Shown piece by piece: positions 27,572-35,877 of a stretch of DNA of 64,000 nucleotides. The translations under genes were made by a program, and so were the position numbers. The DNA lies in NCBI RefSeq assembly GCF_035916875.1, contig NZ_JAXUHN010000094.1, positions 124,001-188,000 of the forward strand. The letters are read 5' to 3'. The stretch is from Methylomicrobium sp035916875 (GTDB taxonomy: Bacteria > Pseudomonadota > Gammaproteobacteria > Methylococcales > Methylomonadaceae). Each line of letters opens with the position of its first letter. The first letter of the stretch is position 1. Below the pieces are notes generated by a model, which saw only the letters and a program-made list of their open reading frames with translations, had not been told where the DNA came from and made no database searches.

Positions 27572-28852
27572 ATGTCATTTGAACAACTCGGCCTTGCCGC
27601 GCCTTTGCTGAAATCAGTTGCGGAACAAGGCTATGTCACCCCGACCCCGATCCAGCGGCAATCGATCCCTCTGATTCTGGAAGGCCGGGATGTGCTGGCC
27701 GGCGCGCAAACCGGCACCGGCAAAACTGCCGGTTTCTCGCTGCCGCTGTTGCAGCTTTTGGCCGAATCCGAAATCAAACCGCAAAAACCGCGTAAAATCC
27801 GGGCGCTGATTCTGACGCCGACCCGCGAACTGGCCGCACAGGTTTATGACAGCGTCAGAGCCTACGGCAAGCATTTGCCGTTATTTGCCGAAGTGATCGT
27901 CGGCGGCGTCAGCATCAACGGCCAAATCCGCAGTCTGCAAAGGGGCTGCGACATCGTCGTCGCGACGCCGGGGCGCCTGCTCGATCATCTACTGCAAAAA
28001 AACATCGATCTATCCCACCTGCAAATATTGGTACTCGACGAGGCGGACCGGATGCTCGACATGGGCTTTTTGCCGGACATCCGGAGGATCATCGGCCATT
28101 TGCCGAAACAGAAGCAAAGCCTGCTGTTTTCGGCGACCTTTCCGGAGGAGATAAAGGGACTCGCCAAGCAATTGCTGAATGAACCGGCTGAAGTATCGGT
28201 CACACCGCACAATACGACCGCCGACAACATTAAGGAACTGTGTTACGGCATCGGCAAGGAATACAAGCGCGAGTTGCTGTCGTATCTGATCGGCAGCAAC
28301 AACTGGAAGCAAGTGCTGATCTTTGTGCGCACCAAGCACGGCGCGGACCGCCTCGAAAAGCAGTTGATCAAGGACGGCATACGCACCGCCGCGCTGCACG
28401 GCGACAAATCGCAGGGCGCGCGCACCCGTGCGCTTGAACAATTCAAGGCAGGTCAGGTCGCAGCTCTTGTCGCGACCGACATCGCCGCGCGCGGACTCGA
28501 CATCGACGACTTGCCGCACGTAATCAATTTTGACCTGCCGCAAGTCCCGGAAGACTATATTCACAGGATCGGCCGCACCGGCCGCGCGGGCGCGAACGGC
28601 GAAGCGATTTCGCTGGTTTGTCCCGAGGAAGCCTATCAGCTTGCCCAGATCGAAAAGCTGCTCGGACGGGAGTTGCCGCGGGTCGCCGATACCGGTTACG
28701 AGCCAGTCTCTCTGAAAGTGATGGACCGTGCGAATCCGAAGGCGCCTAAAAATCCATCCGGCAAAAAAGATTATCGGCATCACAATAAAACGCCGAAACG
28801 CGGCGGCAAGCCGGCGACCAAAAAACCGCGGCGCGGCGGCATCGGGATGTAA
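27572..28852 (+). CDS. rhlE: DEAD-box ATP-dependent RNA helicase (RhlE type)
   Basis: A 426-residue DEAD-box helicase. I start at the ATG at 27572; a TTG directly before it is in frame. All motifs are visible: Q motif (TPIQRQSIPLI), motif I AQTGTGKT, motif II DEAD (VLDEADRMLDMGF), motif III SAT, and motifs V-VI ATDIAARGLDI and HRIGRTGRAG. The C-terminal 60 residues are basic and low in complexity (KKPRRGG), typical of the RhlE group, and would bind RNA. Members act in ribosome assembly and RNA decay at low temperature. Confidence 0.93.
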   Translation: MSFEQLGLAAPLLKSVAEQGYVTPTPIQRQSIPLILEGRDVLAGAQTGTGKTAGFSLPLLQLLAESEIKPQKPRKIRALILTPTRELAAQVYDSVRAYGKHLPLFAEVIVGGVSINGQIRSLQRGCDIVVATPGRLLDHLLQKNIDLSHLQILVLDEADRMLDMGFLPDIRRIIGHLPKQKQSLLFSATFPEEIKGLAKQLLNEPAEVSVTPHNTTADNIKELCYGIGKEYKRELLSYLIGSNNWKQVLIFVRTKHGADRLEKQLIKDGIRTAALHGDKSQGARTRALEQFKAGQVAALVATDIAARGLDIDDLPHVINFDLPQVPEDYIHRIGRTGRAGANGEAISLVCPEEAYQLAQIEKLLGRELPRVADTGYEPVSLKVMDRANPKAPKNPSGKKDYRHHNKTPKRGGKPATKKPRRGGIGM

Positions 28853-28871
28853 CCTTGCAGGGCGCGAGACA

Positions 28872-29162
28872 GTGGCAAGCCGGGAACGGAAAATTTTGAT
28901 AGCGTTTAACCGGCGGCTCTTGGTTTTGTTTTCATCCTGTTTATTGTGCGCATGCGCCGAGGTCAAACAGACCGGAAAAGTCATCGGGCATACGACGCGC
29001 GATGTGACTCGGGCAATCGGCCACGGTACGCGCGATGTGGTCAAAGGGATTGGGCATGGTACACGCGATGCGGCCAGGGAAATCGGTCATGGCACGAGAA
29101 ACGCGGTTCACGGCATAGGGCAAGGGATCAATGACGCAGTCAGTCCGTCAGAACGCGAGTAG
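28872..29162 (+). CDS. Small lipoprotein with 11-residue tandem repeats
   Basis: A 96-residue lipoprotein. From the GTG at 28872 there is a basic n-region, a hydrophobic stretch and a lipobox LLCAC with Cys28 as the lipidated residue. The mature part is almost all tandem 11-residue units of the form GHGTRDxxxxI (about residues 36-86, five copies, the last degenerate: GQGINDAV). Eleven-residue periodicity suits a straight amphipathic or right-handed coiled helix. No known family is recognised. It is 19 bases after rhlE, and a hairpin overlaps its stop codon. A longer frame upstream overlaps rhlE and is not used. Confidence 0.65.
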   Translation: MASRERKILIAFNRRLLVLFSSCLLCACAEVKQTGKVIGHTTRDVTRAIGHGTRDVVKGIGHGTRDAAREIGHGTRNAVHGIGQGINDAVSPSERE

Positions 29163-29192
29163 TCCGGATGCCGCGAAGCGGAATCCGGACTA
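29160..29192. terminator. Hairpin between lipoprotein and dabB (convergent)
   Basis: A 15-bp stem with one mismatch (29160-29174 with 29178-29192) and a GAA loop, overlapping the lipoprotein stop codon and ending 6 bases before the dabB stop. The arms carry TAGTCCGGAT, similar to widespread intergenic palindromes of the TAGcCCGGAT type in gammaproteobacteria. It probably serves as a two-way transcription end. Confidence 0.6.
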
Positions 29193-29198
29193 CTCTGT

Positions 29199-31115
29199 TC
29201 AATAATAGCTTTTATTCAACTCCACCGGCCGTCCCATGCACAATCTGAGGAAGATGCGGGCGGCGGCGATGCCGTTGACTACGAACGAAAATGCTATCAG
29301 CGCCGCAAACCAGGGATGCTGGCTGCTGGCGTGATAGAGCAGCAAGTCTTCGCCGACGAAGGCCGGTGTAATCGGGAAGCCGACCAGTCCCAAAAAGCTG
29401 ATGAACAATAACAGCGATAAACCGGGTTTGGTTTCCGCCATGCCTCGATAGGCGAACGGCGTCTCCGCGAAATTTTCCGATTTCAACATCCGGTTTAATA
29501 CCGCGATGCCGAGCAGCCAGGCCGGGATGATGCCGGTCAGAAACAATACCGCATCGTCCCAGGCGGAATTGACCATGAACCAGACCGCGACGCAGGCGAA
29601 AAAGTAGCTGAGCGCAATATCGTTCCAGGTTCTGAAAGGACTGTGTTTTTGGCTGAAGCCGCTCAACGTGGCCAATACCATCGAGATCGAGGCGGGAATG
29701 GCCAGATATTTGTGATGCATCAAATCCACTTCAGCCACGAATATGAACAGGCCGAAAATTATCAGTGCGGTCAATCCTTTGATCCAAGGGCTTATTGCGT
29801 TCATCTCGGCGCCGACTTTTTTCAGCGGCTCCCACAACAAAAAGCGGACTAGCAGTTCGAGATTGCATTCCTGTAACGAAAATACATACAAGGTATTGCG
29901 CAGCACGTCCGGCAGGGTGTCACGGATCGAGGCCGGCAGTTTGTCGCGCATCGTGCCGCTTTTAATGTAAAACTCGGTGTCGGCGGAGCCTTCCAGCCGC
30001 AGTAAATGAGCGACGATCGAAGGCGATACCAGCAACTGATAACAGCGCAAAAATGCATTGCCCAGAAAATGCACCAGTACCAGCGCTTCCAGCCCCAAAG
30101 CCAATTCCATGAACATGAAGCCGACCTGGGTAATCGAGCCATAGGCGATCTGGCCCTTGATGTTGGATTGGGTTTTTTCGGACAGGCTCGCGGTACAAAC
30201 CGTCAACAAGCCGATTAGAAACACGATCGCGCGAGTCAGGATGTGGTAAGACCAGATCGGCATCGTGCGCAGCAGCAGGAATACGCCGAGATGCACCGAC
30301 AAGGCGCCGTAAAATATCGCGCTCGAGGGCGTGGGCCCTTCCATTGCGCGCGGCAGCCAGAAACTGAACGGAAATTGCGCCGATTTTCCCGATGCGGCCA
30401 TTACGATCAATAGCGATAACAACAATAGGGCAGGATAGCCGGCAGGCGGCATCGCATCGTTTTCGAATAAACCGGCGATCTGACTGAAATGATCGCTTTC
30501 ATGGAACAACAGATGCGTCATCCAGGCGCCCAGCAGCAGACCGATGTCGCAAAAACGGTAAATCGTGTAGGCGCGCAAGGCGTTACGGACCGGTTGCGGT
30601 CGGTGGCGGTAAAAGGCGATCAACAGAAAGGACGACACGCCGACGATCTCCCAGCCCGCGAACAACATATCGATCGAGCCGGACAAAATGACCATGATCA
30701 GGCCGAACACGAACGCATAAATGGTCAGAAAGAAGCGTTTATAGCCGGCTTCGCGGTGCAGATAATAGCGGCAGTAGCGGATGATGATCGAAAAAATGAT
30801 CCAGACGCATAACAGGTAAACCGCGCCGACCTTGTCGAGATAGAACAGCACCGGAAAGCGGTAATCGCCTTTCTCGTAAAGGATGAAGGCCTCGTATTCG
30901 TGAGCCGGGAAGCCCGCCAGCGCCCAAACGATAAGCAGGGAGGCGATGCTGATGCCCAGCGCGACCGCGAATCCGTAACTGATCGCGGCGATTCTTTTTT
31001 CCGCGACGCTCCAGTATTCAAATTCGGAAAATTTTTTCAGATCCTTCGGCGCCAGGAAGATCGTCAGGAAACCCAGTAAGGGCATGAGCTGGCAGTCCAG
31101 CAGTAAGACATTCAT
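29199..31115 (-). CDS. dabB: DabB-type (NuoL-like) membrane subunit of an inorganic-carbon uptake complex
   Basis: A 638-residue inner-membrane protein of the proton-antiporter (NuoL/MrpA) family with about 14-16 hydrophobic helices. The antiporter core is recognised by MLFAGWEIVGVSSFLLIAFY, GKSAQFPFSFWLPRAMEGPT and PSSAIFYGALSVHLG. No other complex I subunits lie nearby. Its gene overlaps dabA by four bases, the standard dabAB layout, in which the DabB subunit couples cation flow to CO2 hydration on DabA. At 638 residues it is longer than many DabB proteins (about 550). Confidence 0.9.
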   Translation of the reverse strand: MNVLLLDCQLMPLLGFLTIFLAPKDLKKFSEFEYWSVAEKRIAAISYGFAVALGISIASLLIVWALAGFPAHEYEAFILYEKGDYRFPVLFYLDKVGAVYLLCVWIIFSIIIRYCRYYLHREAGYKRFFLTIYAFVFGLIMVILSGSIDMLFAGWEIVGVSSFLLIAFYRHRPQPVRNALRAYTIYRFCDIGLLLGAWMTHLLFHESDHFSQIAGLFENDAMPPAGYPALLLLSLLIVMAASGKSAQFPFSFWLPRAMEGPTPSSAIFYGALSVHLGVFLLLRTMPIWSYHILTRAIVFLIGLLTVCTASLSEKTQSNIKGQIAYGSITQVGFMFMELALGLEALVLVHFLGNAFLRCYQLLVSPSIVAHLLRLEGSADTEFYIKSGTMRDKLPASIRDTLPDVLRNTLYVFSLQECNLELLVRFLLWEPLKKVGAEMNAISPWIKGLTALIIFGLFIFVAEVDLMHHKYLAIPASISMVLATLSGFSQKHSPFRTWNDIALSYFFACVAVWFMVNSAWDDAVLFLTGIIPAWLLGIAVLNRMLKSENFAETPFAYRGMAETKPGLSLLLFISFLGLVGFPITPAFVGEDLLLYHASSQHPWFAALIAFSFVVNGIAAARIFLRLCMGRPVELNKSYY

Positions 31116-33727
31116 GATGCACTCCGTGTCTTCGTTAAGCGGTGGACCGGAACGGTCTTGACCTGGCCGGCAAAAACGGCTTCCGAACAGGCCGCTTCGG
31201 GCGTCGGTGCGATGTCGGTCAAATCGACGCTCTGCCAGCCCTTTCCGGAATAAAAATACATGGCGTGGCTGGTCGGTTCAAAGCAGGCGAGCCTGACCCA
31301 GTCATGGTCGAGCCACTCTCTCAACTCGCCGATTTTGACCAGGGCCTTGTCGATGATGTCCCGGGATTGCTCGATCACGATCAATAAGCGGGCCGGTTCA
31401 TGTACTTCGATCATTTGATTCGGCAGGCCGGTACGAAGATCGCCCTCGACGCCGTTGGCGACGCCGAGCAAACCGATGACGTTATGAGGCAGCTTGGTGC
31501 CGGCGCCGTACACCGAATTGTCGATGCGCGAGAACAGGTATTCCAGATTGATGCCGCCGCAGACCGGGATGATCGCATTCAGGATTCTGGCCAGAACGGC
31601 CCCCTGGGCGTCGGTTGCCGGGTCGTAGGAATGCAGAAAGGCGCGCCTGTCCATATAGATATCTCGGGTCAGCGCGCGTTTTCCGACGATGCAATACAGA
31701 TTGTTCGAGTGGTTGTATTCTGGTCTAGGCTCGAATATCGATACGGAGCGCCCCTTGACATGAGCGTGCGCCGCCTGTTTGTCATGGTTTTGAGGGCCCA
31801 GCTCGAACCAGCGGCAGCGTTCGAGCGCATTCAGTTCGAGCGCGCTCTGCATCGTTTCCTTGAAGGTTTGCAGCCCGGCTAACGGATGCTTTTCGAGAAG
31901 GTATTCATCGAAATAGGTGATTTCGTCTCGGCTAGTGTTATGCATCGCCGCGATAAAGCGGGTTGTCTCGGGGATGTCGATGCCCCGTTCGCGGAGCAAC
32001 GCGCGCACCGATTCATGATTCGCCATCCACGCAAAAGCGCGCGCATTCGGCGCCCCGGGTTTGCCGGAGCAGGCTCCGCAGTCGTAAGCGGCGAAATGCG
32101 GATTGTTGACGCTGCTGGAACCGTGCGCGACGACCACGACCATCGGCGCAAAATCGTGCGTCAATCCGATATTGCGCAACAAGCCTTCGATACGGTCCGT
32201 CATTTCGGTAAAGGAAAATCCGAGCATGCGGCCGTCTTCGGTAGGCGTGTCGCTTTCGCGCAAAAGATGCAGGTGCGTGTGCGCTTTGACTTCACTCAAT
32301 TTTTTGATATTCGGCAATTGTCCGTCGGGACGGAACACGTTCCAGGCGAGGCGGATCGCATAGCCGATACCGAGTGTTTGCGTATAAAGCCAGCCTCTGA
32401 ACAGGGAATGCGATTTGACGTGCAGATCATTCATATGCTCGCCGTTCTTCTTTTTGGCGGGCTCTTGGGTCAGGCTTGATTCGCGGACGAGGTGTTTCGG
32501 CTGGATGATCACCGGGCATTGTGCGACAGGAAATGCGTCGTCCAGCCCTTGATAGAGGAAATCGATGCCGAAAAAGCCGGCCACGCCGAAGGTTTCGATC
32601 GCCGGATTTAGCTCTTCAATGTGGCGGCGCAAGGAACATTCGCGGTCGTCGATACAAAATAGAGCCTGCGCTAAAGGCGCGGGGCTTTCGACGCCGGCGG
32701 CAGGGCTTTTCGCCGCCTCCGTGGCCATCGCCTTGAGCAGTTCGGTGTGCAGCGTCCATTCCATTGCTTCATGCCAGACCTTCAGCCGCAGCGGTATTGC
32801 CGGTTTGAAGTCATGGTCATTGAGCAAGGGGACCGCATGGGATTTAGGCGAGCCGGCGATATTCTGAAACTGGCGTCCTTTTTTCAAATGCAGAAAAGCC
32901 AGTTCGCAGGCGAGTTCGACCGCGATCATTTCTTTCAAGGAGATGGCGGGGCGGGCCAGCAACGATTGCGGATTGAGCTCGATTAGGCGTACCATGCCGG
33001 CCCAGCCCGGATGCGCGAGCAGCATTTCGAGCATATATTGTTCGTAAAGTTGTTCATCGCCGACCATTTTTTCGAGACAAGTCAGGATCACCTGGTCCGG
33101 TTTTTCGAGCAGCAGCGCGCGTACGACGGGTTCATGGAAAGGATAGAGCGGCAGCAGACTGTTGTGCACGAGCCGCCCAACGCAATCCCAAAAACGTTCG
33201 CCGCTGCGCGGCAGGCTCCAGCGGCTGATGCCTTGATCCAAAAAATTCGCGAGCAGGCGGAATAGCACCGGGTGCACCAATGCATTCAGATCGATTTCCA
33301 GTCCGGTCAGCCAGGTATTGCGGATGCCTTGGTTGGCCAATGAAACGGGGGGATAATGGCTGCGGTCGTCTTCAATAAACAAAGAGCAGCGGAATTTTTC
33401 GACATCCTTGATATCGGCTGCCGACTGCTTGATAGCCCAGGAAATAGCCTTATCGGTGATTCTGCCCTGCCGGTAGCGTTTTTGATAATCGGCCAGCGGC
33501 AAATAACTGCGCGCGCCGAAAATTCTAGCCGCAACCGCAACGCCTTCATGAAAGGGATGGTGCTGTACGGCATGTAAGGTATTATGGTGGATAAAGTCTT
33601 TGATCGGCCCCTGGGTCGGCAGCCAATGCGAGATATGATCGATGGTCGCATCCAAATTGAATTCAGGCGCCGTTTTGCGGACGTCGGCGATGCGTGTTAC
33701 GGGTCGAACGGGTGTGCTAGTGGTCAT
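31112..33727 (-). CDS. dabA: Inorganic-carbon transporter subunit DabA (DUF2309)
   Basis: An 871-residue DUF2309/COG3002 protein, peripheral on the inner membrane, thought to hydrate CO2 to bicarbonate one way, powered through DabB. The zinc and catalytic residues expected from characterised DabA are in place: Cys358 and Asp360 in FCIDDRE, His535 in AHGSSS and Cys550 in YDCGAC, with the His-Cys spacing of 15. The N-terminal IKDFIHHNTLH motif is also typical. First gene of the leftward dabA-dabB pair, divergent from a larger DabA operon. In a methanotroph it would supply bicarbonate for carboxylases. Confidence 0.93.
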   Translation of the reverse strand: MTTSTPVRPVTRIADVRKTAPEFNLDATIDHISHWLPTQGPIKDFIHHNTLHAVQHHPFHEGVAVAARIFGARSYLPLADYQKRYRQGRITDKAISWAIKQSAADIKDVEKFRCSLFIEDDRSHYPPVSLANQGIRNTWLTGLEIDLNALVHPVLFRLLANFLDQGISRWSLPRSGERFWDCVGRLVHNSLLPLYPFHEPVVRALLLEKPDQVILTCLEKMVGDEQLYEQYMLEMLLAHPGWAGMVRLIELNPQSLLARPAISLKEMIAVELACELAFLHLKKGRQFQNIAGSPKSHAVPLLNDHDFKPAIPLRLKVWHEAMEWTLHTELLKAMATEAAKSPAAGVESPAPLAQALFCIDDRECSLRRHIEELNPAIETFGVAGFFGIDFLYQGLDDAFPVAQCPVIIQPKHLVRESSLTQEPAKKKNGEHMNDLHVKSHSLFRGWLYTQTLGIGYAIRLAWNVFRPDGQLPNIKKLSEVKAHTHLHLLRESDTPTEDGRMLGFSFTEMTDRIEGLLRNIGLTHDFAPMVVVVAHGSSSVNNPHFAAYDCGACSGKPGAPNARAFAWMANHESVRALLRERGIDIPETTRFIAAMHNTSRDEITYFDEYLLEKHPLAGLQTFKETMQSALELNALERCRWFELGPQNHDKQAAHAHVKGRSVSIFEPRPEYNHSNNLYCIVGKRALTRDIYMDRRAFLHSYDPATDAQGAVLARILNAIIPVCGGINLEYLFSRIDNSVYGAGTKLPHNVIGLLGVANGVEGDLRTGLPNQMIEVHEPARLLIVIEQSRDIIDKALVKIGELREWLDHDWVRLACFEPTSHAMYFYSGKGWQSVDLTDIAPTPEAACSEAVFAGQVKTVPVHRLTKTRSAS

Positions 33728-34399
33728 CTTGAGACATTAAACCTCGAGAATAAAAGATAATCGGACGATCAAAAACAGGGAGTATCAAAAAGCCAATTTC
33801 TGACGGGGTGTACGAACCGGGCCTATTCAAGCGCCTTTTATTGATCGCCTGCCTTGATCAAAAAAAGAACCGTCTTTTTTGTACAAGCCTGAAAGTGAGA
33901 GGACAACGCCCTGTGATGTTGCCGATCATTTCGAAACCGGCTCTTTACAGATAAATACAGCATATTTCATGCCGTATTTATAAATTATTGTTTTTTAAAG
34001 GACAGGGTGACTAAAAAATTCAATCGATTGGTTAAAAAAACCATTTATCGGTTGATTTGAACTGAATTGGCGCGCCATACGGGTTAAAACCGTCGGCGAT
34101 TATGAAAGCCATGCGCATTGGGAAGTGGAGATTTTTTTCTGTCAAAATTTAAATTGACGGTCTACCGTGAGCGTTAACAGGGTAAAGTCTCCGGCATTGC
34201 GTTAATTTCGCCTCTCCCGTCCGCTTGCAACGAGCAGGCGAAGACGATTTTGTCTGGGCGATTTAGGGAAGGTATAATGGACATAATATAATTATCGGTA
34301 TCGATTCGATATAGTTGGATGCGTCGGTTTGCGCCGAGCGTTCGCTGCTGTCGTATTGCAAACATTGAACTGCATTGCGCAGTGAAAGGATCATCGATC
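33728..34399. other. Divergent intergenic region between the two dab operons
   Basis: About 670 A/T-rich bases without a gene. It separates leftward dabA from the rightward five-gene operon and must hold both promoters. A good rightward promoter lies at 34250-34278 (listed separately). On the left side TTGATA boxes facing dabA can be found near 33783 but without a convincing -10. Near-repeats AATCGATTGGTTAAA and ATCGGTTGATTT at 34022-34060 could bind a regulator. No LysR-type regulator gene is adjacent. Confidence 0.5.
34250..34278 (+). promoter_or_regulatory. Sigma-70 promoter of the five-gene dab-like operon
   Basis: TTGTCT (34250-34255), a 17-base spacer and a perfect TATAAT (34273-34278). 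The start codon of the first gene is 121 bases past the -10 box, leaving a leader of about 115 bases. Confidence 0.6.
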
Positions 34400-35869
34400 A
34401 TGGGGATACTCAGCGTTTTGCTCTGGACGCCGGTACTGGGGGCTTTCTTGCTTGCGGTACTGCCGGGTCATAATGCATTCTTCATTCGTTTGACCGCGCA
34501 GACGTTTTCGCTGCTGACTTTAGTTTTTGCCTGCCGGTTGCTGGCAATTTTCGATCCGAATCAGGCGCATCTGCAGTTCAGCGAGTTTTTTATATTGAAC
34601 CCCGATGTCGGCAGTGCCTATGCGCTTGGCGTTGATGGACTATCAATGCCGATGGCGTTCATGGCCGCACTGTTGACCTGTTGCGCCGTGCAGGTTTCCG
34701 ATTCGATTACCAACGGCGTGAAGGGCTATTATTTCTGTCTCCTGTTGCTGGAATTCGGCATGTTGGGCGTTTTTCTCGCGCAGGACTGGGCCTTATTCTA
34801 TGTCTTCTGGGAAGTCACGCTGATCCCGTTGTTTTTTCTGATCGGCCGCTGGGGCGGCAACCGCCGTCATGCGGCCAGCCTGAATTTCGTGCTCTACACG
34901 ATGGGTGGGTCGATTTTCATGCTGATCAGTCTGTTGGCGATCAGTCAGTACGATCTCGAATACGGAGGCTCGCTGATGGCGTCGTTGAGTCAATCCACGG
35001 TCTCGATGTCCAGGACCGAGCAGATTTTTGTGCTGCTCGGCCTGATTATCGGTTTCGGCGTAAAAATGCCGATTTTCCCTCTGCATGGCTGGCTGCCTTT
35101 GGCGCATGTCGAAGCACCTAGCCCGGTCAGTATCCTGTTGTCCGGCATCTTATTGAAAATGGGTGCATACGGCTTGCTGCGCGCGATCGCGATGCTGCCG
35201 CAGGCGGCGCAATTTTTTCAACTCGCATTAACGATCCTGGCGTTGATCGCGATGATTTACGGGGGGCTGCTGGCTTGGCGGCAGACCGACTTGAAGGCGA
35301 TGGTCGCTTATTCCTCGATCAGTCACATGGGCATCGTTTTGTTGGGCATTGCGTCGCTGAACGAAACCGGCATGGCCGGAGCCGTACTGCAAATGACCGC
35401 GCATGGATTTATCGCGGCGGCGATGTTTCTGCTGGTCGGTTTGCTTTATGAAAGAACGCATACCCGCAACATTCAGGATTACAGTTCCTTGGTGCTGGCG
35501 ACGCCGCGATTTGCAGTTTTCACCACGCTGGCTTTGTTCGCTGCGATGGGTTTGCCGGGCACTGTCGGTTTTGTCGCCGAGTTGCATACACTGACCGGCG
35601 GTTTTGAACGATGGGGCGGCTGGATGGCCTTATTCAGTCTCGGTATTTTATTGAGCGCTTCTTATGCGATACGGACAGTCGGCCTGCTGTTCACCGGGCC
35701 GGTCAAGGCCAAGATGCAGAATGTCGGCGATTTGACCGCGTCCGAGATGTTCACTGCCGGGATTCTGGTTAGCGGCATTGTAATTCTGGGTGTGATGCCG
35801 CAGCCGTTGATTCATCTGTCCGAGGCCACCATTACCCATCTTCATTCCTTAATATTAGTATTGCCATAG
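34400..35869 (+). CDS. NuoM-like antiporter subunit (first of the dab-like operon)
   Basis: A 489-residue inner-membrane protein of the NuoM/MrpD antiporter family with about 14 helices. I start at the ATG at 34400 (GAAAGGA ahead), which gives the MGILSVLLWTPVLGAFLL opening; an upstream frame extension lacks hydrophobic character. Family motifs: FYVFWEVTLIPLFFLIG with the conserved Glu, GVKMPIFPLHGWLP, HVEAPSPVSILLSG and AYSSISHMG. It leads an operon that contains DabA rather than complex I subunits, so it is likely part of a carbon-uptake complex. The next gene starts 8 bases later. Confidence 0.88.
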   Translation: MGILSVLLWTPVLGAFLLAVLPGHNAFFIRLTAQTFSLLTLVFACRLLAIFDPNQAHLQFSEFFILNPDVGSAYALGVDGLSMPMAFMAALLTCCAVQVSDSITNGVKGYYFCLLLLEFGMLGVFLAQDWALFYVFWEVTLIPLFFLIGRWGGNRRHAASLNFVLYTMGGSIFMLISLLAISQYDLEYGGSLMASLSQSTVSMSRTEQIFVLLGLIIGFGVKMPIFPLHGWLPLAHVEAPSPVSILLSGILLKMGAYGLLRAIAMLPQAAQFFQLALTILALIAMIYGGLLAWRQTDLKAMVAYSSISHMGIVLLGIASLNETGMAGAVLQMTAHGFIAAAMFLLVGLLYERTHTRNIQDYSSLVLATPRFAVFTTLALFAAMGLPGTVGFVAELHTLTGGFERWGGWMALFSLGILLSASYAIRTVGLLFTGPVKAKMQNVGDLTASEMFTAGILVSGIVILGVMPQPLIHLSEATITHLHSLILVLP

Positions 35870-35877
35870 GTTTAGGC

